Shown: positions 1-9,869 of the stretch, one piece after another | Layout of the letters: the number at the start of each line of letters is the position of its first letter | How positions within the stretch are numbered: position 1 is the stretch's first letter | Assembly: GCF_001625215.2 (NCBI RefSeq) | Contig: NC_030387.2 | Location: forward strand, 34,185,606 to 34,249,605 | Length of the DNA stretch: 64,000 nucleotides | Reading direction: 5' to 3' | Origin: Daucus carota subsp. sativus | Lineage: Eukaryota > Streptophyta > Magnoliopsida > Apiales > Apiaceae | Notes under the pieces: generated by a model | Seen by the model: only the letters and a program-made list of their open reading frames with translations | What the model was told of the DNA's origin: nothing | The model's database searches: none | Made by a program: the position numbers and the translations under genes

Positions 1-1552
1 ATTTGCAGAGCTAGCTAGCTTAATTTGTACATGATCAAAAGCTAACAATTAACACCTAAAATCAGATATTAAATTAGTAACTACTACCAGTAACAGAGCA
101 GGTATATCAAGACATTTAAGACACCATAGTTTAGTTATTCAAAATATCACTTAGACATACTTTGCGTTCTGCTAAGAGAAAATAATAGTACTTAAGTCAA
201 CTGAGAATTTTAATACAAGCATTTTTGGAAAATCTTTTATAACCAGCTATGCTCTAAACATGCCCAAAAAATCTCTCAAAATTTCTTACCATAGTTATGT
301 CACGAGTTAGAAAGAAGACTAATCAAACATTGTACAGGGTAACAATACATATTTTAACAGCATGTTCGATTTAAAACATTTATCATCATAGAGAGTACAT
401 AATCAATTAGCATTGAGCCACACAGCATATTCAGATCAGAGGGCACACACAAGTTTCAAAATATCATTATAATTAAGCTAAGAAATGGTATCAAATATGG
501 TAAAAATTCATGTTTGCAGGGTAGAAAAAACAGAACAATTTACATATGTATCTATGTATGTATGAAGATTCTAACTTCTTCAATGTTATGTATGTCGATC
601 AGTATAATCAAACTCAGCAAAAGATCATTTCTAAGTGGGCAGTTTCACCAAAAACCGTACAAATCACTCTTATACTGTACAATCAGAGCAATCAAAGCAA
701 TTTGAAGCCAACAAATATAGCAATTAAAGATACACCCAACAAATATAGCAGAAACCCCTCTTTTAGTAGAACCCAACAAATTTAAACCAACGAATTTGGC
801 AAGAACCCATCTTCTTCTGATTAAATACAAAATAATAAAAACCCAGCGATTTACATACCCAGCAATTTGGCAGAAACCCTTCTACTTGTGATTTAACAGC
901 AACCCCTCTTGTGAATTGAACCAATGGATTTGGCAGCAACCCCTCTTCTTGTGTATAAACCCAACGAGCAAATTGTAGATAGATATAGAAGATTTAGCAG
1001 CAGTAGAGGCCAAAGAATCTATACACGAATCTATCGCAGCAGCAGAGGCCAACGAACCCAACGAGCAGCGAGCGAATTGAGAGAGAAGCGAATTTACGTG
1101 TAAGTGTGAAGCTATCGTGGGTGAGAGGTGAGATTACTCGATATATTATGTCCTGAGTATACCCGATATATTTCAGTACTGCTCGTAAGTTTTGACTTTT
1201 AATTTTTAATTTTTAAAAACCAATTATCTATGGCGTCGGCATGTGAGAGAGGCGTTGCTTTGACCAACTCTATTGCGTCGGTGTTAGGTGAACCAACACA
1301 AAAACCAAATTTTAGGCGTCGGTGTTTTCAAGCCCGACGCAAAAGGATGCCTTTAGGTGTCGGTGCTTTGAAGAACCGACGCAAAAGGATGCCTTTAGGT
1401 GTCGGTGCTTTGAAGAACCGACGCAATAAATTGAAGAAAATACTTCTTGCGTCGGTTAATATCAAAACCGACGCGAAAGAGTGTTTTAGGCGACGGCATT
1501 TTAAAAAGGCGACACAAAAGGTGCGTTGCAAAAGGTGTTTTTTGTACTAGTG
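1..1552. mobile_element. Right end of a CACTA (En/Spm) element, left end outside the window
   Basis: The stretch ends at 1552 with TTTTTTGTACTAGTG, which read inward on the other strand starts CACTAGTACAAAAAA, a CACTA-type terminus. A dense array of GCGTCGGT / ACCGACGC motifs lies just inside it, as expected for subterminal transposase-binding repeats. The 3 bases after it (ATC, 1553-1555) would be the target-site duplication, but the other end is not visible. Bases 1-1200 hold no ORF I can assign; the 700-1100 part has repeated AACCCAACRAATTTGGCAG-like phrases and looks like leader sequence. Terminus and subterminal motif differ from the three other CACTA elements here. Confidence 0.7.
1230..1535. 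repeat. CACTA subterminal repeats, GCGTCGG family
   Basis: At least eight copies of a GCGTCGG / CCGACGC-like heptamer occur in both orientations, including two tandem 47-bp copies around 1350-1430 that share GATGCCTTTAGGTGTCGGTG. The 106-residue ORF across it is an artefact of the repeats. Confidence 0.75.
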
Positions 1553-2352
1553 ATCGATATACAAACTCCAACTCTTACAAACTCAAAAAACACAATTGCA
1601 AATAAACTTGACGAACTATCCCAACGAACCAACATTGACTAAATTTTTTTCACACATTTCATTAATTGGAAAAATTAGAAGAAAAAGAAACAACAAGTAA
1701 TCACAAAACCAATCAAATATTAATAAAAACAAATAATAATCTTAAGGTGTAAACTAGCAAGAGTTAGTGCACAAAAAACTTAAACTTTTAAACAAGAAAT
1801 AATCCTTCAAAAGGCTATGGCGATTAACCAAAACAACTATAGTACTGGTCTTCAACATCTCATAACAAAGTGATCGAGAAAAAAACAAGTAGCAGATACA
1901 TGAATTCAAGACTGTCAAAATTCACGTCTACATCTAACGCTTATAAACATAAAACCCAACAAAATTAATATAATAATAAATCTTCAAAAGTTTAAAATAG
2001 CGTACCTTGATTGTGGTGTAAATACACACAAAAAACATTCATAAAATGACAAAAGGCTAAAGAAAAACATGTTAAAACATCGATTAATAAACATGTAGTA
2101 ATATCTTCTAGTCATCATATTCCCCATATTCCGATGAATTGAATCTCAGATCCAACATCTTTGTTTCCCGCTGCAAAAGTATATTACTTTTGATCCAAAA
2201 GGAAATTTTGAATCCTGAATCAGGTCGAAATACCACAATGGCCGAAATACTAAAGCTGGCCATGAGTGAGAGAGAGAATGAGGGGAGGGGAGAGAGAGAG
2301 GGGGGAGAGAGGGGGAGAGAGAGAGATAACCAGGACATATCCTTTTCATATA
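1553..2352. other. Spacer between CACTA end and Stowaway MITE
   Basis: AT-rich sequence with no convincing gene. The short ORFs at 2108-2465 overlap in three frames across the purine-rich tract and the MITE and look like chance. Confidence 0.5.
2267..2327. repeat. GA-rich microsatellite
   Basis: Imperfect (GA)n/(GGGA)n purine run directly upstream of the Stowaway element. Confidence 0.85.
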
Positions 2353-2653
2353 CTCCCTCCGTCCCATTTTATGTGACCTCATTTCCTTTTTGGGACGTCC
2401 CAAAAAGAATGAACCTAGAATACTTACTATTTTTGAACACTACTTTTCACTATTACACCCACTAACTCTATATTTTATACTCTCTTATTATTAAATAAAC
2501 ACTATTACACCCACTACTTTTCTCCACTATCTCAAATCTATTATTAAATATTGATAGGTGCCACCACTTTACCCACTTTTCAACTACATTTACTACATTT
2601 TTCTTAATCTCCGTGAAAGTCAAACCCATTCACATAAAATGGGACGGAGGTAG
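2353..2653. mobile_element. Stowaway (Tc1/mariner) MITE
   Basis: Terminal inverted repeats CTCCCTCCGTCCCATTTTA and CTACCTCCGTCCCATTTTA (right end read inward), flanked by TA at 2351-2352 and 2654-2655, the Tc1/mariner target duplication. It is 301 bp long with no coding capacity. It lies just left of the tandem array and is not repeated with it. Confidence 0.9.
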
Positions 2654-3007
2654 TACTTGACTTCCACAAAAAACAATCAACTTAAAATACATCATATGAC
2701 TAGCATTCTAAACTTCAGACCTTTTGTTTTATCAAGAATATTGATATTGAATGAATTGAATATTGATATTGAAATATTGAATTGATATTGATTACTAATG
2801 GGTTTGGCAGATAAAACTTCAGACCTTTTGTTTAGTGGGCCTGCGAAATAACCTAATGACTAGGTTTGCTTCTTTAGATTTTCGTGGCCCAATCAATAAC
2901 ATGATTACATTTTAATAGGAGGATATGAGATCAATTTGCTACGAACAAAGGTTGTTCAATTTGTTATGTAATAAAATATCGAGAAAAATAAGTTTGATTA
3001 TATTAAA

Positions 3008-4400
3008 CTAGTTGAGAAGCCGCGCGTTGCGGCGGCCTATAAAAATTATATTAATGATTTAATATTAATATTTGTAGAATAAAATAATTTTATGGATGTT
3101 TATAAAAAGTATATTAATGATTCAAAATTAATATTTGTAGGATAAAATAAATTTTATATTATGAAAATCTTGATGTAATACCACTAATAATATATAAAAT
3201 TGCAAAACTGGACTATAATTCATGATGAAAAAATGAAAATAAATTTAAGCACGTAATTAACAATTTAAAGTACGATGAATCTTAATTTTATTTATGTTTT
3301 TTTTAAAGTAATCGTGTTCTTACATTGTCACCTCCTCCAATTTTTTTGATTGATTGTGCACAAAAGGTTGCTTGAACGGAGCAAACAGATAATACATGAA
3401 TAATTTTTTTCCGTATACAAAATAAATCATATAAAAATTAACAACAACAAACATGTCCGATGAACAAAACAAATATTATAAAATAATAACCAACAAACAT
3501 ACCTCACTAATAGTTAATTTATTGACCATCAATATCATGTCAAGACTTTATTTTTTTTCCCATATTTGGATTTGTCGACTCCTACGTAGCGGTCTCTAAC
3601 TACCTTTGCTTGCAACAACTTTTATTTTTTTAATACTGTATAAACAGCCTTCATTTTTCGTTGCAGAAGAACGACACAACCGAGTTAGAAATCGAAAGAC
3701 AACTATCACCAGAGGTAGATAGGGTTGTGATATTGAGAGAGAGGATGTTGTGTTTAGATGATCCAAAATCCTACAATCTATAGAGATATTTATAGGTGCA
3801 GAGAGACTTATATGCTACTCTTTTCCATAATTAAATAATCTGAAATAAAATCTGCAGATTAAAATTTTCAAGTTTCTATATTCCATAAATAATCTGAAAC
3901 AAAATCAGATTCTGAAACTTGCTTCCAATATACCCAAAACTAAAAAAATAGTTCTACTCTTTCCCATAATTAAATAATCTGAAACAAAATCAGATTAAAA
4001 TTTTCAAGTTTCTATATTCCATAAATAATCTGAAACAAAATCAGATTCTTAAACTTGCTTCCAATATACCCAAAACTAAAAAATGTAGTTTTGATTTTTG
4101 ATAATTTTCATTAAAAAATTCTAGAAAATTAGAAAAATAGAACGAAGCGATGTGAGAGGCGCCACATACACGCTCCTCGCTTCTCCTTTATATAAGTATA
4201 TAATCTGAAACAAAATCAGATTAAAATTTTCAAATTTCTATATTCCATAAATAATCTGAAACAAAATCAGATTCTGAAATTTGCTTCCAATATACCCAAA
4301 ACTAAAAAAAATAGTTTTAATTTTTGATAATTTTCATTCAAAAATTATAGAAAATTAGAAAATTAGAACGAAGCGATCTGAGAGGCGCCACGTACACTTC
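3008..4400 (-). mobile_element. Non-autonomous Helitron block, reverse orientation (copy 1)
   Basis: Begins with CTAG at 3008-3011 after a host A, followed by the GC-rich hairpin GCCGCGCGTTGCGGCGGC. Read on the minus strand this is a Helitron 3' end (hairpin, short spacer, CTAG, then T). The opposite end near 4185-4196 (CTCCTTTATATAAGTATAT) matches the 5' end of the forward Helitron at 17921 but lacks a clean terminal TC. Bases 4197-4400 repeat part of the element's 5' portion again. Inside are several copies of the short palindrome AATCTGAAACAAAATCAGATT-like unit and a TATA-like/CT-rich leader also seen in the forward Helitron. No protein is encoded. Confidence 0.7.
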
Positions 4401-4401
4401 T

Positions 4402-4601
4402 CAGATAAAACTTGAGACCTTTTGTTTAGTGGGCCTGCGAAATAACCTAATGACTAGGTTTGCTTCTTTAGATTTTCGTGGCCCAATCAATAACATCATT
4501 ACATTTTAATAGGAGGATATGAGATCAATTTGCTACGAACAAAGGTTGTTCAATATGTTATGTAATAAAATATCGAGAAAAATAAGTTTGATTATATTAA
4601 A
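4402..4601 (+). repeat. 200-bp direct repeat flanking the reverse Helitron
   Basis: Nearly identical to 2808-3007 (both run from CAGATAAAACTT to GATTATATTAAA). The Helitron block sits between the two. The right-hand copy continues AAATTTG, which is what an uninterrupted Helitron target (A next to T) would look like, while the left copy runs into CTAG. The same arrangement recurs in copies 2 and 3, so it predates the tandem duplication. Such a repeat is not a normal Helitron footprint. Confidence 0.85.
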
Positions 4602-5170
4602 TTTGTGTAAAGTTGTCAGCAGACAGTACTCATATAAATGTGTACATTATGTATTTCATGTCTATGTGACTTTTTGCATGTGATTAAAAGGTGTAAAATA
4701 GATATTTTTGGTTATTATTTAATGAATAAAATTATGAAATTATATATTTTTATAATATGAGATGATGGAAAATAAGTTTGATTCAACTAAATTTGTTTTG
4801 AGCCGACTCATGTCTATTTATATTTTCGAGTGATATAAAATTTATAACATACATGTTTTTGATTATTAGTTTCTAAAATAAAAATGTGAGTTATAAACAT
4901 TTTATTGACCAACATTTGATAAATAAAAACTTTTTTATAATTTAAAATTATGTGTAAAAAATCAAAATAATATGAATAAAGTAGTGGAAAAGAGAAAGAA
5001 AAGTGGGTGAAGTGGCAGGCGGGACCCATTGATTTTTAATGTATAAAAAGAAAATAGTGGAGTAAAAATAGTGTGAAATGAAAAAAAAAGTAGACAAATG
5101 ATGGTACCCATTGACAATTTTTGGTAATTTTTTTTTTTTGGGTAAATGAGGGCGGCACCTCGTGAGAATT
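4602..5170. other. AT-rich spacer with a truncated, reversed Stowaway-like piece
   Basis: About 4973-5135 is a reverse-complement relative of the inner part of the Stowaway MITE at 5883-6158 (shared GGGACCCATTGATTTTTAAT, AATAGTGGAGTAAAA), but both terminal repeats are missing. The rest is AT-rich with no gene. The equivalent pieces lie at about 23688-23848 and 43178-43340. The 71-residue minus-strand ORF here shows no homology I recognise. Confidence 0.55.
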
Positions 5171-5178
5171 TATAAATA
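5171..5178 (+). promoter_or_regulatory. Candidate TATA box upstream of the hairpin locus
   Basis: TATAAATA lies 215 bp before the hairpin, followed by an A/C-rich, ATG-poor leader of roughly 200 bp typical of a plant 5' leader. The same box is at 23884-23891 and 43378-43385. This is a prediction from sequence only. Confidence 0.4.
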
Positions 5179-5385
5179 GAAATGAGAATTTACAACGAGA
5201 GGACTCCTCTCAACCACCACCTCTAAGAACAGACTCGAAGAGGCAGCACCAACCAAGAAGAAATAAACCAGAATAACAGTAAAAAACAACAAAATCTCCA
5301 ACGGATAAACACCGCGAAAGCTAAGCAAGAAAAGCACTACAAAAGACACAAACTCCTGCCGAGGCAAATTTTTTTTTTTTTTTTT

Positions 5386-5874
5386 AAGCACTTGACTGAT
5401 CGATCCGGTTGCGAAAAATGTGTCTGCCAAGAGTTTGTTGCTGTATTTTACCCTTCTCGTCTTCTTTGCCCTAGGTTTGCAAGCTTCGGCTGAGACTGAT
5501 GTTCTTGATGGTATGTTTTTTGATGTTTCTTTATGTTTTACAATGAATCAGTATCCGGACCAATTGGAAACGTTTTCACAAGACTCACAAATCTCAAAGA
5601 AATGCAGGATTTCTTCACCCTCAAGGTATATAAATGACATTGTTGTCTTTGCTGGAACATCTTAATGACATGTATTTTATGTCATTTATATATAAAAGTC
5701 TTATACAGGTGGGATTCATTGTAAAACGTAAAGAAACATAAAAAAACATACCATCGAGAACATGTCTCAGCCGAAGCTTGCAAACCTAGGGCAAAGAAGA
5801 CAAGAAGAGTAAAATACAGCAACAAACTACTGGCAGACATATTTTTCGCAACCGGATCGATCAGTCAAGTACTT
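5386..5874. repeat. Long inverted repeat (hairpin locus), copy 1
   Basis: The left arm 5386-5549 and right arm 5713-5874 are reverse complements over about 163 bp with about ten differences by eye, separated by a 163-bp loop. The arms contain a signal-peptide exon and the start of its intron. A transcript from either strand would fold into a long, nearly perfect duplex, the structure from which young plant MIRNA or hpRNA loci produce small RNAs. The plus arm has lost the ATG (GTG at 5420), while the minus arm keeps ATG (5838-5840) and opens a 52-codon frame to 5682 that is frameshifted after the signal peptide by a 2-bp gap relative to the left arm. Function is inferred from structure only. 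Confidence 0.85.
5420..5625 (+). pseudogene. Two-exon fragment of a secreted-protein gene (copy 1)
   Basis: Exon 1 (5420-5510) would encode a hydrophobic signal peptide (SLLLYFTLLVFFALGLQASA) and ends at a good donor (GATG/GTATG). Exon 2 (5552-5625) follows an AATCAG acceptor and ends AAG/GTATAT. Joined, the frame is open for 55 codons, the second exon reading SGPIGNVFTRLTNLKEMQDF. I do not recognise the family. The start codon is GTG where the inverted partner has ATG, and no third exon follows because the inverted arm begins 88 bp later. It is therefore a 5' fragment of a gene whose intact source is elsewhere, now part of the hairpin. Confidence 0.55.
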
Positions 5875-5882
5875 AAACTATA

Positions 5883-6158
5883 CTCCCTCCGTCCCAGTCC
5901 CCACGCATTTCTTTAATTACACTTCATCCAATTCTTGACATTTCAAAACTTACCAAAAAATAATCAATGGGTCCCACTATTTGTCCACTTTTCTTTTCTT
6001 TTCAAACTACTTTTACTCCACTCTTTTCCTTTTATACATTAAAAATCAATGGGTACCCCCACTTCACCCACTTTTCTTTCTTTTTTCCACTATTTTATTC
6101 ATATTTCTTAACCTCCGTGTCCAACCCATTCGATAAGAAATGGGAGGGACGGAAGGAG
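5883..6158. mobile_element. Stowaway MITE (copy 1)
   Basis: Ends CTCCCTCCGTCCCAGTCC and, read inward from the right, CTCCTTCCGTCCCTCCC, flanked by TA at 5881-5882 and 6159-6160. It is 276 bp long, placed 8 bp beyond the right arm of the hairpin. It separates the minus-strand arm from a possible minus-strand leader (a CTACAG acceptor lies near 6188). Confidence 0.88.
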
Positions 6159-6160
6159 TA

Positions 6161-6865
6161 TCATTCAATAACGCAGTCTCGGCTGTAGCGAAATCAGGCA
6201 AAGTGAAAACAGAGAAAAGAATCAATGCAATGACGATGTATAAACCGTAAAGAGTACAAGTAGTAGAGAGGATAGTAAAAGTAGAAAGCAAGAAAAGGAT
6301 TAATACAGAGGAGGCGTGAATCTTGAAGAACAAGGAAGCAAATACAGTTTAAAATCAGGGAGAAACTTGTTAACTAGAGATACATATGCAGGCTGAAACG
6401 TTTATGTAGTCGCAAAAGCGTGTGAGCACGGAAAGAATATGCACCCCCGTCCGACGCGTGACTTCTCTACCAAACTACCAAAGTATAAGTGATGTAAAAT
6501 GGCCACAAAATTTTATATGATTTTTTATTAAACAAATTTTCTTATGGGTGTTTTCATATCGAACATTAAAGCTTTATTGTCTAAGCGTCCCCGGTCATCT
6601 TTGCATGTGCGAGGGTAGATGGTAAACTTTCTTGAACGAAAGGAACTCCTGGCACCAGCTTTTGTATTCTGATACAATTCGTTATACGAGAAAGTATCTT
6701 GTGACAAAAAAAAAAATCTTTTAAATCAACCAGCTAGCACTGGAAATTAATTTGTATAAGATATTGAAAATTTACCAAATATACTATATTTTTATTATCT
6801 TCCAAAAATATTTACGAAAATATTATATGTGACTATAAGTAATTATATATAAATTTTTAATAGAC
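6161..6865. other. Non-coding stretch after the MITE
   Basis: The minus-strand ORF crossing 6064-6333 starts at TTG and runs into the MITE, so I do not call it a gene. The part at 6170-6340 is pyrimidine-rich on the minus strand and could be a leader for the minus hairpin arm. The rest is AT-rich with no signal. Equivalent sequence lies at 24878-25560 and 44368-45060. Confidence 0.5.
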
Positions 6866-6939
6866 TATAAATTTTGAAAACATTAATGGTGAAAATAATA
6901 ACACTACAGCAAAGCTATAATATTTAAGCATGTTGATAC

Positions 6940-7161
6940 TAAATTGCTGAGAAAATGCGTTGTTTTCTCACCACCAGATAAGAGCTCTGCCAAATAAGGA
7001 GGTGGTTGTTTTTCGGGTTCCAGCTCTACTTGACCATTCCTACAACAGATTGAGAAAGACGGATCGCTATATTTTGCACCTTTGTTGTTCCGTTCCTCGT
7101 TCCACATGACAGCCTTACATTTAGAACAAAGTTTTGTTGGTGGACCAAGGTACAAGTAGCC
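6940..7161 (-). pseudogene. Helitron-type protein fragment (region before the Rep domain), copy 1
   Basis: The minus strand encodes GYLYLGPPTKLCSKCKAVMW, then NEERNNKG, PSFSICCRNGQVELEP and a PPPYLAELL stretch. This is the C-x2-C...C-C, (G/Y)LG-PT, PP-L--LL pattern found in plant Helitron helicase-like proteins just upstream of the Helitron-like N-terminal (Rep) domain. It ends at a possible donor (6940/6939). No Rep HUH motif or helicase follows, because the sequence to the left is unrelated. It is probably a 3'-truncated remnant of the broken gene whose 5' exons lie at 14198-17145. Confidence 0.7.
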
Positions 7162-7429
7162 TTTCCAGAAATTTGTAAACAATGCAGGTATGCAGAAGAT
7201 GTATGTGCATTCTACCAGTTTTTTTTGAATAATCATAGAAGCATGTAATAACTGAATTTTTGCAAACCAGGCAGATCTCCTTTGGTATCATTCTCGTCAT
7301 GGGCTGTGTACTCAATGGCGGAGCCAGGAATAAAAATCAGGGAGGGCCAAAATAAACTAATTTTTTTCCCAACTACAAGTAGAAAAGTGCAAAAAAAAAA
7401 AGAGTCATAAACAACATAATTCATTACAA

Positions 7430-7950
7430 TTACCTGTTTAAAGTGCTCCCCTGCGAGAATCTTTGAAGTACCTCTTCAGTCTTTACGCTTAAGAAAATGT
7501 CTCGCTCAATATATGTTACCAAGAGATCATTTAACCATTCATCCCCAATCTTATTACGAAGCCGAGTCTTGACAATATTCATAGCAGAAAATGCTCTTTC
7601 CACTCCAGCTGTTGCGACCGGTAAAAGCATAGCCAATTTGATAAGTAAATAAACCAAAGGATGAATCAAATGTTTTCTTGTCTCAACCATTTTTCTACCA
7701 AGTTCCGCAATTCCATCAAGATCCACAAATCTTTCATCCTCTTGAAAGTAGGTAGGAAGTGCCCATTCAAGTTCCATAATATGAACCGGTGAAAATTCAA
7801 ACGGATACAATTTTGCAAAATTTAGCAATCTCTCCTTGTCAAATGCAGAAAATGAGTTTTGAGGATCAAGACATGACATACCGAAAAGTAATTCAGTACC
7901 AATTTCGTCAAACCGGTCATTTAACTCTTGAACTTGTCTTTCCAAAATAT
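7430..7950 (-). pseudogene. hAT transposase C-terminal fragment with dimerisation domain (copy 1)
   Basis: About 172 residues opened by a CATAG acceptor (exon from 7950) and closed by TAA. Residues ERAFSAMNIVKTRLRNKIGD in the second half are the hAT C-terminal dimerisation signature, and the upstream RFDEIGTELL and DPQNSFSAFDKERL words match the C-terminal exon of plant ZMYM1/TTF-like hAT transposases. The catalytic RNase H-like core and N-terminal zinc finger are absent, so it cannot be an active transposase. The frame itself has no stops in either copy. Confidence 0.88.
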
Positions 7951-8148
7951 CTATGAATATGTCATTGCGGTAGTGGTGTATAAATCAAAAATAATTAATT
8001 TTCTAAAATCTAATTACAAATACACAAATAAAATACTAAACTGAAATTACCTAAAAATTTGAATGAACTTTTGGAATTGGAAGAATCAAGAATGTTGAAG
8101 TTATGAAGCGGAGAAGAGTAAAAGACTGAAGAGCGTGCTGTGTCTAGG

Positions 8149-8681
8149 TAGGGGTGTCAATGGATCGGATCTGGATCGGATCAGGCACGATCCATATCCT
8201 GATCTGTTTAATTTTACCGGATTCAGATCGGATTTCAACCGGATTTTTTAGAACACGATCCATATCCTAATCCGTAGGATTTCGGATTTTCGGATCGGAG
8301 CTCCGCTCCGTTTATATTTAAAAAAAAAAAGTCTTCACCTATAAAAATTTGTTGGAATCACTAATAATAATAATTTATAAAATCAAAATGTGGTGTTTTA
8401 AAATACAAAAACACACTTGTTCAAATATTAGAGTCTTTAATAAATTCCGGAAGTTTAGGATTTAAAAACACTACGTTAACTTATAAATATTACAAATCTT
8501 CTAATAAAATATGAGAAACTTTGAAATTTAAATAAGTTGTACTAATGCAACTCAAAACTCTCAAACCAAATGTCTAATAAGTTCAACTATCCAAGTTCAA
8601 ATGCTCTCTAATTTTATTTATTTATTTATATATGTAATATCTTAATAGAGTATATATATACACACATAAATATAAATATAA

Positions 8682-8734
<53 letters not shown>

Positions 8735-8914
8735 TCGGATCGGATTTTTTTCAAATCGGATCGTATTAAATCCATATCCTATACATATCGGATCGGATAT
8801 TTTTCGGACCGGATTTTTTTCGGATCGGATATTATTTTAGGTGATCCATATCCGCTCCGTTAGCTCCTGGATCGGACCGGGTCGGACCGGATATGCGATC
8901 CATTGACACCCCTA
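8149..8914. mobile_element. hAT-type MITE nested in the hAT element (copy 1)
   Basis: Ends TAGGGGTGTCAATGGATCGG and, read inward, TAGGGGTGTCAATGGATCGC. An 8-bp duplication with one mismatch flanks it (TGTCTAGG at 8141-8148, TGTCCAGG at 8915-8922). It is rich in GGATCGGAT words and contains an AT microsatellite. No coding capacity. Confidence 0.88.
8687..8731. repeat. (AT)n microsatellite
   Basis: About 45 bp of TA repeats inside the hAT MITE; the copy-2 counterpart is at 32973-33010 and is shorter, so it is length-variable between copies. Confidence 0.95.
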
Positions 8915-9227
8915 TGTCCAGGGGCTCTGCTCGACTGCTCCGGTGCTTTTTAGTTTGTACCCGTCACTCACTCTGTCTTCACAATTCAAAAATCACAAAT
9001 TGGGTATTGTTTTTTTTCTAATATTTTTCACTTAATTTGCTACTGCTCTCGCTTGCCGCTTCCCTGTTGCGTGGTTTTGTTATTTGATTTGTGGGCCTGG
9101 GCTTTCGGGACTAATGCTGGCTGGGCTGGGCTTCCAAAATCAAAAAAAAAATAAAATTTTTTGGCCCAATTCCAGGGAGGGCCTGGACCTACCCTGGCCT
9201 TAACACTACAACAAAACAGGGTATTTA

Positions 9228-9570
9228 CGACGGAAATTAAGCCTAATATCCGTCGTAAATTCACAATTTACGACGGAATATTTCCGTCGTTTTTCTCAAG
9301 TAGTAAGTTCGAAAAACCGTCACAATTTTTCACGTGCGTCGTAAGTATGGTCAAACGTCGTAAGTATAGTAAAGCGTCGTAAATTCTACCTGGTGGGACC
9401 CACAATTTCATTAAAGTAATAACTAAACTTACGACATATTAAATCCGTCGTAAGTATTCAATTTACGACAGAACTGTCCGTCGTAAAGTAACTACCGACG
9501 AATTCTATTATGAACGTCCGTCGCAAGTTCTAGAGATAACTTAAACTTACGACATATATTTCCGTCGTAA
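9228..9570. repeat. CACTA subterminal repeats (left), TTACGACGG family
   Basis: About ten copies of TTACGACGG / CCGTCGTAA and one-base variants in both orientations, the arrangement bound by TNPA-type proteins in known CACTA elements. Confidence 0.85.
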
Positions 9571-9869
9571 GTTGAAATTTATCTATTAAAAAAAACTGTT
9601 TTATTTTCTATATTCCTGCCATTTATAGCATTCAAAATAGGTCCGAAACTAGTCCACACATCCAATCCTCTTCAATATCTTTTACTACTATAACAAACAT
9701 TTAGAAACAATCCAACAAATGAATCAATCCGCTATATCATAATTTCATTAAATAACATCCTAAAAAATATTTGTATATATCCGGATGAAGATTCACAACA
9801 GCTCAAATAGTGACAGCAAGATGAGAAACTTTCTCTCTTATTCAGACTCCAAAACATGATGATCAGTGT

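Noticed and set aside
1230..1550. 106-residue ORF with internal repeats
   Set aside because: The repeats are the CACTA subterminal motif translated in one frame; the opposite strand is open too.
5170..5430. Minus-strand 86-residue ORF opposite the hairpin leader (also 43377-43637)
   Set aside because: It is the complement of an A-rich leader and poly-T run, with low-complexity lysines; absent as such in copy 2.
6064..6333. Minus-strand ORF with a long hydrophobic N-terminus (also 24781-25050 and 44271-44540)
   Set aside because: The first codon is TTG, it runs through the Stowaway MITE, and no ATG or conserved domain is present. More likely pyrimidine-rich leader or non-coding sequence.
9228..9570. 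Regularly spaced short repeats resembling a CRISPR-like or operator array
   Set aside because: They lie at both ends of a CACTA element in mixed orientations, the normal subterminal repeat layout in a plant transposon.
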